From the NCBI RefSeq assembly GCF_002303925.1, contig NZ_MRCS01000023.1:1-64000 (forward strand): a DNA stretch of 64,000 bases. The letters run 5' to 3'. Origin of the DNA: Pseudomonas sp. ACN8 (lineage in GTDB: Bacteria; Pseudomonadota; Gammaproteobacteria; Pseudomonadales; Pseudomonadaceae). A model generated the notes under the pieces. It was not told the DNA's origin and ran no database searches. It was given only the letters and a program-made list of their open reading frames with translations. The stretch's first letter is position 1; each line of letters begins with the position of its first letter. The position numbers and the translations under genes are program-made. Below, piece after piece: positions 50,335-59,390 of the stretch.

Positions 50335-51087
50335 ATGACTGACAACGCAATGACCCCCACAGAATTCGAAACCGCCCTGCGCGCCAAGGGCGCCTACTAC
50401 CACATCCATCATCCCTTCCACCAAGCCATGTACGCCGGCCGCGCCAGCCGCGAGCAGATCCAGGGCTGGGTCGCCAACCGCTTCTACTATCAGATCAACA
50501 TCCCCCTGAAGGACGCCGCGATTCTCGCCAACTGCCCGGACCGCGACGTGCGCCGGGAATGGCTGCAACGGATTCTCGACCACGACGGCGTCCCCGGCAG
50601 CGAGGGCGGAATCGAAGCCTGGCTGCGCCTGGGCGAAGCGGTGGGGCTCGATCGCGAGCAGATCCTCTCCCAGGAACTGGTGCTGCCCGGGGTGCGTTTT
50701 GCGGTGGACGCCTACGTCAATTTCGCCCGTCGCGCCTGCTGGCAGGAAGCGGCCAGCAGTTCGCTGACCGAACTCTTCGCGCCACAGATCCATCAGTCGC
50801 GACTCGATGCCTGGCCGACCCATTACCCGTGGATCGACGTCGCCGGCTACGACTATTTCCGCACGCGCCTGAGCCAGGCACGGCGCGATGTCGAGCATGG
50901 CTTGCGCATCACCCTGGCGCACTACGTGACGGCCGAGGGGCAACAACGCATGCTGCAGATCCTGCAATTCAAGCTCGACGTGCTGTGGAGCATGCTCGAT
51001 GCCATGAGCATGGCCTACGAGCTTGGTCGCCCGCCGTATCACACGGTCACCGGCGACAACGTCTGGCACCGGGGGATCGTCCTGTGA
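50335..51087 (+). CDS. pqqC: pyrroloquinoline-quinone synthase PqqC
   Basis: A 250-residue cofactorless oxidase that carries out the final ring closure and eight-electron oxidation to PQQ. Conserved segments include YYHIHHPFHQAMYAG (about 22-36), GWVANRFYYQINIPLKDAAI and YPWIDVAGYDYFRTRLSQAR. The C-terminal HTVTGDNVWHRGIVL is the family end. GGAG lies 7 nt before the ATG. The stop overlaps the GTG start of pqqD (GTGA). Confidence 0.96.
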   Translation: MTDNAMTPTEFETALRAKGAYYHIHHPFHQAMYAGRASREQIQGWVANRFYYQINIPLKDAAILANCPDRDVRREWLQRILDHDGVPGSEGGIEAWLRLGEAVGLDREQILSQELVLPGVRFAVDAYVNFARRACWQEAASSSLTELFAPQIHQSRLDAWPTHYPWIDVAGYDYFRTRLSQARRDVEHGLRITLAHYVTAEGQQRMLQILQFKLDVLWSMLDAMSMAYELGRPPYHTVTGDNVWHRGIVL

Positions 51088-51356
51088 GCCTGATCGATCG
51101 CCAGCAGTCACCGGCCTTGCGTCGCGGGTTTCGTCTGCAATGGGAGCCCCGCCAGGACTGCCATGTGTTGCTGTACCCCGAAGGCATGATCAAGCTCAAC
51201 GCCAGTGCCGGACAGATTCTCGACCTGGTCGATGGCCAGCGCAGCGTGGCGGCGATCATTGATCGATTGAACGCCAGTTTCCCCGGCGTACCCGGGATCG
51301 ACGAAGACGTGCTGGCGTTTCTGGAGGTGGCCCATGCGCAATTCTGGATCGAGTGA
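51084..51356 (+). CDS. pqqD: PQQ peptide chaperone PqqD
   Basis: A 90-residue RiPP recognition-element protein that binds PqqA and presents it to PqqE. Recognisable are SPALRRGFRLQWE, the LLYPEGMIKLNASAGQIL strand-turn-helix and DEDVLAFLEVAHAQFWIE at the C-terminus. The start is a GTG overlapping the pqqC stop by 3 nt, and the end overlaps pqqE by 23 nt, so all three are translationally coupled. Confidence 0.94.
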   Translation: MSLIDRQQSPALRRGFRLQWEPRQDCHVLLYPEGMIKLNASAGQILDLVDGQRSVAAIIDRLNASFPGVPGIDEDVLAFLEVAHAQFWIE

Positions 51357-52476
51357 GGCGCTGCCCGGACCGCCGTTGTGGCTGCTCGCCGAGCTGACCT
51401 ACCGCTGCCCGCTGCAATGCCCCTATTGCTCCAATCCACTGGACTTTGCCCGGCACGACGAAGAACTGAGCACGGAAGAATGGATTCGCGTATTCCGTGA
51501 AGCGCGGGACATGGGTGCCGCGCAATTGGGCTTTTCCGGCGGCGAGCCATTGGTGCGCCAGGACCTCGCCGAACTGATCAAGGCCGCCCGGGACATGGGC
51601 TACTACACCAACCTGATCACCTCCGGCATTGGCCTGACCGAGCAGAAGGTGCGCGACTTCAAGGTGGCCGGGCTGGACCATATCCAGATCAGCTTCCAGG
51701 CCGCCGACGAGGCGGTGAACAACATGCTCGCCGGCTCGCGCAAGGCCTTTGCCCAGAAACTCGCCATGGCCCGTGCGGTGAAAGCCCAGGGCTATCCGAT
51801 GGTGCTGAACTTCGTCACCCATCGGCACAACATCGACCGGATCGCGCAGATCATCGAGTTGTGCCTGGAGCTGGAGGCGGACTTTGTCGAATTGGCCACC
51901 TGCCAATTCTACGGCTGGGCCGAACTGAATCGCGTCGGGCTGTTGCCTACCCGCGAGCAATTGCAGCGTGCCGAACGCATCACCAACGAATATCGCCAGC
52001 GTCTCGAAGCCCAGGGCCACCCGTGCAAGTTGATCTTTGTCACCCCGGACTACTACGAGGAGCGTCCCAAGACCTGCATGAACGGCTGGGCCAACCTGTT
52101 TCTCGACATCACCCCCGACGGCACGGCGCTGCCTTGCCACAGCGCCCGGCAGTTGCCCGTACAGTTTCCCAATGTGCGCGAGCACAGCCTCTCGCACATC
52201 TGGAACGACTCGTTCGGCTTCAATCGTTTTCGCGGCGATGACTGGATGAAGGAGCCGTGTCGCTCCTGTGATGAAAAACACAAGGACCTAGGGGGCTGCC
52301 GTTGCCAGGCGTTCATGCTGACCGGTGATGCGAGCAATGCCGACCCGGTGTGCAGCAAGTCCGCGCACCATGGCGTGATCCTCAAGGCCCGCGAGGAAGC
52401 CGAGGCGCCGGGGTTGGGGATGGAGCACCTGACCTTGCGCAATGCGAAAGCCTCTCAGCTGATCTATCGCGGATAA
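51334..52476 (+). CDS. pqqE: PqqA peptide cyclase PqqE (radical SAM)
   Basis: A 380-residue radical SAM/SPASM enzyme that forms the glutamate-tyrosine carbon-carbon bond in PqqA. The CxxxCxxC cluster motif is CPLQCPYC at about 27-34, followed by the GFSGGEPLVRQDL SAM-binding strand (about 67-79). SPASM cysteines occur in KTCMNG, LPCHSA, EPCRSCDEKH and GGCRCQAF at the C-terminus, binding auxiliary FeS clusters. It is the last pqq gene here; a separate pqqF protease gene is not in the window. Confidence 0.96.
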   Translation: MRNSGSSEALPGPPLWLLAELTYRCPLQCPYCSNPLDFARHDEELSTEEWIRVFREARDMGAAQLGFSGGEPLVRQDLAELIKAARDMGYYTNLITSGIGLTEQKVRDFKVAGLDHIQISFQAADEAVNNMLAGSRKAFAQKLAMARAVKAQGYPMVLNFVTHRHNIDRIAQIIELCLELEADFVELATCQFYGWAELNRVGLLPTREQLQRAERITNEYRQRLEAQGHPCKLIFVTPDYYEERPKTCMNGWANLFLDITPDGTALPCHSARQLPVQFPNVREHSLSHIWNDSFGFNRFRGDDWMKEPCRSCDEKHKDLGGCRCQAFMLTGDASNADPVCSKSAHHGVILKAREEAEAPGLGMEHLTLRNAKASQLIYRG

Positions 52477-52496
52477 GTCGGGCCACACAAATCCCC

Positions 52497-52586
52497 TGTG
52501 GGAGCGAGCCTGCTCGCGATGACGGAGTGTCAGTCACAGACATGTTGAATGTTCAACCGCTTTCGCGAGCAGGCTCGCTCCCACAG
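52497..52586. repeat. REPIN, spacer family B
   Basis: Arms are at 52497-52521 and 52561-52586; the spacer contains CATGTTGAATGTTCAA. It lies between pqqE and ercA. Confidence 0.9.
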
Positions 52587-52683
52587 GGGCTGCGGTGAAT
52601 TTGAATGCGAGTACACCCCAGCCGTGCTACCCATTGGTCTGATTGCATTCACAGCTGGATGGTTTAGTGTGGTTTCTACCTTC

Positions 52684-52700
52684 CAAAACAATAAAAACAG
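52684..52700 (+). promoter_or_regulatory. A-rich Hfq/Crc-type motif before ercA
   Basis: CAAAACAATAAAAACAG ends 8 nt before the ercA start and overlaps its weak ribosome site. GCATTC lies upstream at 52645. Confidence 0.5.
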
Positions 52701-52708
52701 GCTTTCCA

Positions 52709-53872
52709 ATGAGCCAGAGTCTCAACCAGCTGCGTAAGTTCGTTTCACCTGAAATCATCTTCGGTGCCGGTAGTCGGCACAGTGTCGGCAATTACGCCAA
52801 GACCTTTGGCGCGCGCAAAGTTCTGGTGGTCAGCGATCCCGGTGTGATTGCCGCTGGCTGGGTCGCCGATGTCGAAGCCAGCCTGCAGGCCCTGGGCATC
52901 GAATACTGCCTCTACAGTGATGTCTCGCCCAACCCTCGGGTCGAAGAGGTGATGCTCGGCGCCGAGATGTACCGGGAAAACCACTGTGACGTGATCGTCG
53001 CCGTCGGTGGCGGCAGCCCGATGGACTGCGGCAAAGGCATCGGCATCGTCGTCGCCCATGGTCGCAGCATTCTCGATTTCGAGGGCGTGGACACCATCCG
53101 CGTACCCAGCCCGCCGCTGATCCTGATCCCGACCACCGCCGGCACCTCGGCCGACGTCTCGCAATTCGTGATCATTTCCAACCAGCAGGAACGCATGAAG
53201 TTCTCCATCGTCAGCAAGGCCGTGGTGCCGGACGTTTCGCTGATCGACCCGGAAACCACCCTGAGCATGGACCCGTTCCTGTCGGCCTGTACCGGTATCG
53301 ACGCGTTGGTGCATGCCATCGAAGCCTTTGTGTCCACCGGTCACGGGCCGCTGACCGACCCCCACGCGCTGGAGGCGATGCGCCTGATCAATGGCAACCT
53401 GGTGCAAATGATCGCCAACCCGACCGACATCGCCCTGCGCGAGAAGATCATGCTCGGCAGCATGCAGGCCGGGCTTGCGTTTTCCAACGCCATCCTCGGT
53501 GCGGTGCATGCCATGTCCCACAGCCTCGGCGGCTTTCTCGATCTGCCCCATGGCCTGTGCAACGCGGTGCTCGTCGAGCACGTGGTGGCCTTCAACTACA
53601 ACTCGGCGCCGGAGCGCTTCAAGGTGATCGCCGAGACCTTCGGCATCGACTGCCGAGGCCTGAATCACCGGCAGATCTGCGGGCGCCTGGTCGAACACCT
53701 GATCGCCCTCAAGCACGCCATCGGCTTTCACGAAACCCTCGGTTTGCATGGCGTGCGGACCTCGGACATTCCGTTCCTGTCGCAGCATGCGATGCACGAT
53801 CCGTGCATCCTGACCAACCCGCGCGAATCCAGCCAGCGTGATGTCGAGGTCGTCTATGGCGAAGCCCTCTGA
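52709..53872 (+). CDS. ercA: iron-containing alcohol dehydrogenase ErcA
   Basis: A 387-residue group III NAD-dependent dehydrogenase. The dinucleotide-binding region is VIVAVGGGSPMDCGKGIGI with LIPTTAGTSADVSQF. The metal-binding segment starts at ACTGIDALVHAIEAFVS and includes HAMSHSLGGFLDLPHG. In P. aeruginosa ErcA is needed for normal induction of the exa genes rather than for bulk alcohol turnover, suggesting a sensory role with the kinase ErcS. The ATG at 52709 is chosen by the conserved SLNQLRKFVSPEIIFGAG start; an upstream frame is not supported. It overlaps ercS by 17 nt. Confidence 0.92.
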   Translation: MSQSLNQLRKFVSPEIIFGAGSRHSVGNYAKTFGARKVLVVSDPGVIAAGWVADVEASLQALGIEYCLYSDVSPNPRVEEVMLGAEMYRENHCDVIVAVGGGSPMDCGKGIGIVVAHGRSILDFEGVDTIRVPSPPLILIPTTAGTSADVSQFVIISNQQERMKFSIVSKAVVPDVSLIDPETTLSMDPFLSACTGIDALVHAIEAFVSTGHGPLTDPHALEAMRLINGNLVQMIANPTDIALREKIMLGSMQAGLAFSNAILGAVHAMSHSLGGFLDLPHGLCNAVLVEHVVAFNYNSAPERFKVIAETFGIDCRGLNHRQICGRLVEHLIALKHAIGFHETLGLHGVRTSDIPFLSQHAMHDPCILTNPRESSQRDVEVVYGEAL

Positions 53873-55592
53873 CGAGCAGCAACGGGCTCTGGCCGGGCTG
53901 CTGGGGCTGGGCAGCCATTCGGCGCGCAAGAGTCATTACCCGGAACTGGCCGCGCGCCTGGATGATCTGGAAGCCGAGCGTAACCGCTACAAGTGGCTGT
54001 TCGAGAACGCGGTTCACGGGATCTTCCAGGCCAGCCTGCACGACGGCATGCGCGCCGCCAACCCGGCGCTGGCACGCATGCTCGGTTACCAGGACCCGCA
54101 GGAGGTGCTGTTCTCCCTGACCGACCTGGCCAGCACCCTGTTCGTCGACGGCGCGCAGGAGCTGGAAACCATCGGCGAAATCCTCCGGCACCAGCGCAGC
54201 CTGCACGGCTATGAAACCCGTTTGCGGCGCAAGGACGGCAGTCACCTGGATGTATTGATGAACCTGTTGCTCAAGCCCGGTCAGGAAGGGCTGGTGGAAG
54301 GGTTCGTCTCCGATATCACCGAGCGCAAGCTGGCCCAGCGACGCCTGCAGCAACTCAATGACGAACTGGAGCAGCGCGTGGTCGCGCGCACCGATGAATT
54401 GCTTGAGGCCAACCGTAACCTTCAGCAGCAGATCACCCAGCGTAAACAGATCGCCAAGGCCTTGCGCGACGCCCGCGATGCCGCCGAGGCCGCCAATCAC
54501 AGCAAGGACAAATACCTCGCCGCCGCCAGCCACGACCTGCTGCAACCGCTGAACGCCGCGCGGTTGCTGATTTCGACCTTGCGCGAACGCACGTTGCCGG
54601 AAGCCGAACAGGTGCTGGTGGAACGCACTCACCAGGCCCTGGAAGGGGCCGAAGACCTGCTGACGGATCTGCTCGACATTTCCCGGCTCGATCAGGCCGC
54701 GGTCAAGCCGGACATTGCGTCGTACCGCCTCGACGAACTGCTCGGGCCGCTGGTCTCGGAGTTTCAGTCCGTCGCCCAGGCGGCCGGCTTGAACCTGCGG
54801 GTGCGCATGGTCGATTACGCCATCAGCACGGACTTGCGCCTGATGACGCGGATCCTGCGCAACTTCCTCAGCAATGCCTGCCGCTACACCGATGAAGGCA
54901 GCATCCTGCTGGCGGCAAGGCGTCGGGGCAAGATGCTGCGCCTGGAGGTCTGGGACACCGGGCGTGGTATCGCCGACGACCGGCTCGATTCGATCTTCCT
55001 CGAGTTCAACCAGCTGGACGTCGGTCGGGCCGCCGACCGCAAGGGCGTGGGCCTGGGGCTGGCGATTGTCGAGCGCATCGCCAAGATCCTTGGCTATAGA
55101 ATCGGCGTGTACTCGTTGCCGGGGCGGGGTTCGATGTTCAGCATCGAGGTGCCGATATCCGACGAGGTTCCGCTGCCCGTGAGCCAGGCGGTGCCACAAC
55201 CGGGTACCGGCAATCCGCTGCCGGGCCGCCGTTTACTGGTGATCGACAACGAAGTGAGCATTCTCGACAGCATGGGCGCGTTGCTCGGGCAGTGGGGCTG
55301 CGACGTTCTGGTCGCCACCGATGAAGCGGCTGCGCTGGCGGCGCTGCGCGGGCAGGCGCCGGAACTGATTCTCGCGGACTATCACCTCGATCACGGGGTG
55401 GTCGGCTGTGATGTGGTGCGACATTTGCGCGAGCATTTCCACCAGGACATTCCTGCGGTGATCATTACCGCCGACCGCACCGACCATTGTCGGCGTGCGT
55501 TGCAGCGGCTCAACGCCCCCTTGCTGAACAAACCGGTGAAGCCCGGCAAGTTGCGAGCGGTGTTGAGTCAACTGTTGGGGGCCTCTGCCTGA
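53856..55592 (+). CDS. ercS: hybrid sensor kinase ErcS
   Basis: A 578-residue soluble hybrid kinase. One PAS domain (about 45-155, ending VSDITERK) is followed by a coiled coil and HisKA with AAASHDLLQPLNAARL (His226). HATPase_c carries NFLSNACRY and GVGLGLAIVERIAK, and a C-terminal receiver begins LLVIDNEVSILD with phospho-Asp in LILADYHLD. The HisKA core is almost identical to NahK. GAGG 6 nt upstream selects the ATG at 53856 inside the end of ercA. The 3' end overlaps the convergent epimerase gene by 25 bp. It is likely part of the phosphorelay to ErdR. Confidence 0.9.
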   Translation: MAKPSDEQQRALAGLLGLGSHSARKSHYPELAARLDDLEAERNRYKWLFENAVHGIFQASLHDGMRAANPALARMLGYQDPQEVLFSLTDLASTLFVDGAQELETIGEILRHQRSLHGYETRLRRKDGSHLDVLMNLLLKPGQEGLVEGFVSDITERKLAQRRLQQLNDELEQRVVARTDELLEANRNLQQQITQRKQIAKALRDARDAAEAANHSKDKYLAAASHDLLQPLNAARLLISTLRERTLPEAEQVLVERTHQALEGAEDLLTDLLDISRLDQAAVKPDIASYRLDELLGPLVSEFQSVAQAAGLNLRVRMVDYAISTDLRLMTRILRNFLSNACRYTDEGSILLAARRRGKMLRLEVWDTGRGIADDRLDSIFLEFNQLDVGRAADRKGVGLGLAIVERIAKILGYRIGVYSLPGRGSMFSIEVPISDEVPLPVSQAVPQPGTGNPLPGRRLLVIDNEVSILDSMGALLGQWGCDVLVATDEAAALAALRGQAPELILADYHLDHGVVGCDVVRHLREHFHQDIPAVIITADRTDHCRRALQRLNAPLLNKPVKPGKLRAVLSQLLGASA

Positions 55593-56458
55593 AGCGACTG
55601 GTACTGCAGGGTGAAGCCCAGTTCGGTGGATTGACCCTGTTCCAGCAAACGCAAGCCTGGCCGACCGGGCAGGTGGTGCGCGTTGACCGGGTGGCTCACC
55701 GGTTCGATGCAGAAAAACTCCAGGCCCACGGGGCAATAGAGCAGGAAGTAATCGCTGCCGGTGGCCTGGCAGTCGAGTTCATAGCCGAGGTCGGGCTGGC
55801 GGATCAGGCAGTGGCCGTCCCATTCACAGAAACCGTTGTCCACCAGCGCTTCGGGCAATGCCTTCAGTTGCTGAAAATCCCACTCGACCGGCAATGGGCT
55901 GAGTTCTGTCGGCAGTTTTGCCCCGTCGCACAACCACACGTGTCGGGCGGGTGCCTGTAGTCGGGTGTTCGCGGTGCGCGGCAGATACGGATGCAATCCC
56001 AGGCCATGCCATGCAGCGTGTTCAGCCAGGTGCGTGACGTGCAGTTCGACGCTCAGTTTGCCCGCGCTCAAATGGAAACGTTGCCGGGCGCGATAAGCGA
56101 AGGGGGTTGTGCTGTCGAGTTGCAGGACCACTTCATTTTTCGATTGTGAAACCACCTCCCAAGGCTGCTGCCAGGCGCTGCCGTGAATCGGCAGGGGATC
56201 AGTGCGACTGTTGGGCGCCAATGCCAGCCAGCCATCGGGGCAATCGAAACCGCCATTGGCGATGCGGTTGGACCAGGGAACCAAGGGAAAGCAGCCGAGC
56301 TTGCCGGGCAGGCCGGTGTTCAAGGCGTCTCCATCGGTGTGTCGCAACAAGGGCTGGCCAGTGCCGCGTACGGTCCAGTTGACGATGCTGGCGCCGAGTT
56401 CCGGGGCGAGGGTGAGGTGGGTGAGTTCGTCTTCGAGTTCGATCAGTGTTAGCGACAT
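55568..56458 (-). CDS. aldose 1-epimerase family protein
   Basis: A 296-residue galactose-mutarotase-like protein. The N-terminus MSLTLIELEDELTHLTLAPE leads into GASIVNWTVRG. The substrate-binding segment FPLVPWSNRIANGGFDCPDG and the catalytic-histidine stretch HGLGLHPYLPRT follow, with the active-site region near PVGLEFFCIEPVSHPVNAHH at the end. It likely interconverts anomers of a hexuronate or related sugar, given its place at the end of the uronate operon. A terminator-like hairpin separates it from dctM, so expression may be reduced relative to the transporter. Confidence 0.88.
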   Translation of the reverse strand: MSLTLIELEDELTHLTLAPELGASIVNWTVRGTGQPLLRHTDGDALNTGLPGKLGCFPLVPWSNRIANGGFDCPDGWLALAPNSRTDPLPIHGSAWQQPWEVVSQSKNEVVLQLDSTTPFAYRARQRFHLSAGKLSVELHVTHLAEHAAWHGLGLHPYLPRTANTRLQAPARHVWLCDGAKLPTELSPLPVEWDFQQLKALPEALVDNGFCEWDGHCLIRQPDLGYELDCQATGSDYFLLYCPVGLEFFCIEPVSHPVNAHHLPGRPGLRLLEQGQSTELGFTLQYQSLQAEAPNS

Positions 56459-56483
56459 GTTGACCTGCTTCAAAAAGGGTGGT

Positions 56484-56510
56484 GGCAAGGGAGGATGCGC
56501 CTCCCTTGCC
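56484..56510 (-). terminator. hairpin between dctM and epimerase
   Basis: An 11-bp stem GGCAAGGGAGG/CCTCCCTTGCC with a 5-nt loop is followed on the minus strand by CACCACCCTTTTTG. It is a likely partial terminator within the operon. Confidence 0.65.
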
Positions 56511-56517
56511 TTGAACT

Positions 56518-57798
56518 TCACAACACCAGATGCGGCAACCACAGTGAGATTGCCGGAATGTAGGTCACGGCCAACAGCACCAGGAACAGCACGCCATAGA
56601 ACGGCAGCAGGGCCTTCACGGTGGATTCGATACTGACCTTGCCCACCGCCGACCCCACGAACAGTACCGCACCCACGGGTGGTGTGATCAGGCCGATGCC
56701 CAGGTTCACCAGCATGATCATGCCGAACTGCACCGGGTCCACGCCAATGCCGAGGATCACCGGCATCAGGATCGGCGTGAGGATCAGGATCAGCGGCGCC
56801 ATGTCCATCACGGTGCCGAGCAACAGCAGCATGACGTTGATGCACATCAGGATCACGTAGCGGTTGTCCGACAGGGTCAGGAACAGCGTGGTGATCTTCG
56901 CCGGGATCTGCATCAGGGTCATGATGTAGCCGAAGCTGGCGGCGAAACCGATCAGGATCATCACGATCGAGATCGTGCGCACGGTGCGGTGCATCAGTTT
57001 TGGCAGCTCGCTCCATTTGTAGTCGCGGTAGATGAACATGGTCACGAAGAACGACCACAGCACCGCAATCGCCGCCGACTCGGTCGCGGTGAAAATACCC
57101 GACAGGATGCCGCCGAGGATGATCACCATCGCCATCAGGCCCCACAGCGCTTCGCCGCAGATTTTCAGCGCCTCGCGCATCGGGATGACTTCACCCTTGG
57201 GGTAGTCACGCTTTTTCGCGAAGATCAGGCACAGCACCATCAGGCACGCGCTCATCAACAGGCCCGGCACCACGCCGGCCATGAACAGCGAGGCAATCGA
57301 CACCGTGCCACCGGCGGCCAGGGAGTAGAGCACCGAGTTGTGGCTGGGCGGTGTCAGCAGCGCTTGCACCGAACCGCTGACGGTCACCGCCGTGGCGAAT
57401 TCCCGGGGATAGCCACGGCGCTCCATTTCCGGGATCAGCACCGAACCGACCGAGGCGGTGTCCGCCACCGAGGAACCGGAGATCGCGCCAAAGAAGGTCG
57501 AGGCCATGATGTTGACCAGCGACAAGCCGCCACGCACGAAGCCCACCAGCACCCCGGCGAACGCCACCAGGCGCCGGGACATGCCACCCTCGGCCATGAT
57601 CGCGCCGGCCAGGACGAAGAACGGGATGGCCAACAGGGAGAACTTGTTCACGCCCCCGGCCACCTGAATCATCAAAGCCTGGAACGGGATGTCGATCCAC
57701 CACGCGCCGATCAGTGCGGCAAACCCCAGGGCGTAGGCGACCGGCATGCCGATCAGGATCAATGCGATAAAACTGCCCAACAGAATAAAAGCGTCCAT
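56518..57798 (-). CDS. TRAP transporter large permease (DctM)
   Basis: A 426-residue membrane protein with about twelve hydrophobic segments of the DctM family. Conserved features are GMPVAYALGFAALIGAW near the N-terminus, FSLLAIPFFVLAGAIMAEGG, the SGSSVADTASVGSVLIPEM motif (about 108-126), LLTPPSHNSVLYSL, and the C-terminal LGIGLITPPVGAVLF. It drives sodium-coupled uptake of an organic acid delivered by the DctP receptor. Its start directly abuts the dctQ stop. Gene context points to hexuronate as substrate. Confidence 0.93.
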   Translation of the reverse strand: MDAFILLGSFIALILIGMPVAYALGFAALIGAWWIDIPFQALMIQVAGGVNKFSLLAIPFFVLAGAIMAEGGMSRRLVAFAGVLVGFVRGGLSLVNIMASTFFGAISGSSVADTASVGSVLIPEMERRGYPREFATAVTVSGSVQALLTPPSHNSVLYSLAAGGTVSIASLFMAGVVPGLLMSACLMVLCLIFAKKRDYPKGEVIPMREALKICGEALWGLMAMVIILGGILSGIFTATESAAIAVLWSFFVTMFIYRDYKWSELPKLMHRTVRTISIVMILIGFAASFGYIMTLMQIPAKITTLFLTLSDNRYVILMCINVMLLLLGTVMDMAPLILILTPILMPVILGIGVDPVQFGMIMLVNLGIGLITPPVGAVLFVGSAVGKVSIESTVKALLPFYGVLFLVLLAVTYIPAISLWLPHLVL

Positions 57799-58326
57799 TC
57801 AGGCAGCCCCTTCGTTTTCTTCAACGAGGTCGAAACGCACGACCCGACGGTTGCTCTGGTCACCGAGCAAGAGTTTTTCCAGGACAAACACCAGCGTCAG
57901 CACGCCGCCCACCGGAATCGGCATGTAGGTGATGCCCACCCGCAGGGTCGGCAGGGCGCTCATGAACTGGTTCCAGGTGGACAGGCACAGCTTGCTGCCC
58001 CAGATGGCCATGAACAGGCAGATCGTTGCCATCAGCAATTGCGAAAGCACACTCATGGTTTTGCGCAAATGCGCCGGCATGCGGTCGGTGAGCATCGCCA
58101 CTGCCATGTGCGAGCCGGAGCGGTAGCTGGCGGCGGCGCCGATGAAGGTGAACACCATCATCAGCAGGATTGCCGTGGGCTCCGGCCAACTGGAACCGGT
58201 GCCGAGGACGTAGCGGGCGAACACGCCCCAGGGAATGATTAACGCAATGGCCAGAACGGAGAGCCCGGCGACCCAGATACAGGTCATGTAGAGCTTGTCA
58301 TTGATGCCTAGCAGCAGATTCTTCAT
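57799..58326 (-). CDS. TRAP transporter small permease (DctQ)
   Basis: A 175-residue protein with four membrane helices (about 17-38, 48-66, 90-110, 130-152) in DctQ arrangement: the ARYVLGTGSSWPEPTAILLM segment after the first helix, and YRSGSHMAVAMLTDRMP in the loop after the second. It stabilises the DctM subunit. It follows dctP after 78 bp and has no gap to dctM. Confidence 0.9.
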   Translation of the reverse strand: MKNLLLGINDKLYMTCIWVAGLSVLAIALIIPWGVFARYVLGTGSSWPEPTAILLMMVFTFIGAAASYRSGSHMAVAMLTDRMPAHLRKTMSVLSQLLMATICLFMAIWGSKLCLSTWNQFMSALPTLRVGITYMPIPVGGVLTLVFVLEKLLLGDQSNRRVVRFDLVEENEGAA

Positions 58327-58404
58327 CGGGTTCCACCGTAACCGGGCGCGCGCTGACGTACACCAACTTCAGCGGCGCCGGGCCTTTCTTGAATGCAGGG
58401 AGGG

Positions 58405-59376
58405 TTACTGAACGGCTTCGATGCGTTTGATCAGGTCGGCGTAGGGCGCGCCGTATTTTTCGCGGATCGAGGCGGTCGCTTCGTAGAAAGGTTTCTTGTC
58501 GACGGTGATGAACTCGACGCCGGCGGCCTTGAGTTTTTCCTCGCTGCTGGCCGATTTCGCGTCCCACAGGGTGCGTTCCTGGGCCTGGGCCGCCTTGGCG
58601 GCTTTCTTCACCAGGGCTTGCTGCTCGGGGGTGAGCTTTTCCCAGGTGATTTTCGACATCACGATCGGCTCTGGCAGGATCAGGTGGCCGGTCAGGCTGT
58701 AGAACCTGGCGTTCTGGTAGTGGTTGTGTTCGAGCAGGGTCGGCGGGTTGTTTTCCGCGCCGTCGATCACGCCGGTCTGCAGGGCGCTGAAGATTTCGCC
58801 GGTGTCCATCGCGATGCCATTGCCGCCCATGGCATTGATGGTTTCGATGAACATCGGGTTGCCTTGCACGCGGATCTTCATGCCCTTGAGGTCTTCCAGG
58901 CTGCGCACCGGTTTCTTGGTGTAGAGGTTGCGCGTGCCGCCGTCCATCCAGGCCAGGGCGACCAGGTTGAATTCGGAGTGGGTGATCTTGTCGAGGATTT
59001 CGTCGCCGACCGCGCCGTCGATGACTTTGCGCATATGGGCCTGGTCACGGAACACGAAGGGCATGTTGAACACGTTCACGTCCGGCACCACCGGCCCGAC
59101 GATGCCGAGACTGACCCGGGCCATTTGCACGGCGCCGACCTGGGCCTGTTCGACTACTTCCTTTTCCGAGCCGAGCACGCCACCGGCGAACATCTTGAAG
59201 GTCAGCGCGCCGTGGCTGTCGGCCACCAGGGTTTTGCCCAGTTGCTCTTCAGCCACCACGGTCGGGTACCCGGCGGGGTGGATGTCGGCGAATTTTATTT
59301 CCAGTGCCTGGGCGGCACTGCTGAGGGAGAAGGCTAATGGAAGTGCAGCGGCGAGCAAGGTGCGTTTGAAGTCCAT
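58405..59376 (-). CDS. TRAP transporter substrate-binding protein (DctP)
   Basis: A 323-residue periplasmic receptor. The signal peptide is about 1-25 (LLAAALPLAFSLSSAAQA). The mature protein has the DctP features KFADIHPAGYPTVVAEEQLG, the conserved arginine in LKGMKIRVQGNPMFIETINA (which pairs with the substrate carboxylate), MDTGEIFSALQTGVIDGAEN and NHYQNARFYSLTGHL. Context with uronate dehydrogenase suggests it binds glucuronate or galacturonate. Its leader has a striking A-rich motif at 59391-59409. Confidence 0.93.
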   Translation of the reverse strand: MDFKRTLLAAALPLAFSLSSAAQALEIKFADIHPAGYPTVVAEEQLGKTLVADSHGALTFKMFAGGVLGSEKEVVEQAQVGAVQMARVSLGIVGPVVPDVNVFNMPFVFRDQAHMRKVIDGAVGDEILDKITHSEFNLVALAWMDGGTRNLYTKKPVRSLEDLKGMKIRVQGNPMFIETINAMGGNGIAMDTGEIFSALQTGVIDGAENNPPTLLEHNHYQNARFYSLTGHLILPEPIVMSKITWEKLTPEQQALVKKAAKAAQAQERTLWDAKSASSEEKLKAAGVEFITVDKKPFYEATASIREKYGAPYADLIKRIEAVQ

Positions 59377-59390
59377 GGGGGTGTCTCCAG

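Noticed and set aside
53709..55199. Minus-strand 496-codon frame opposite ercS
   Set aside because: Shadow of a kinase with intact HisKA, HATPase and receiver motifs.
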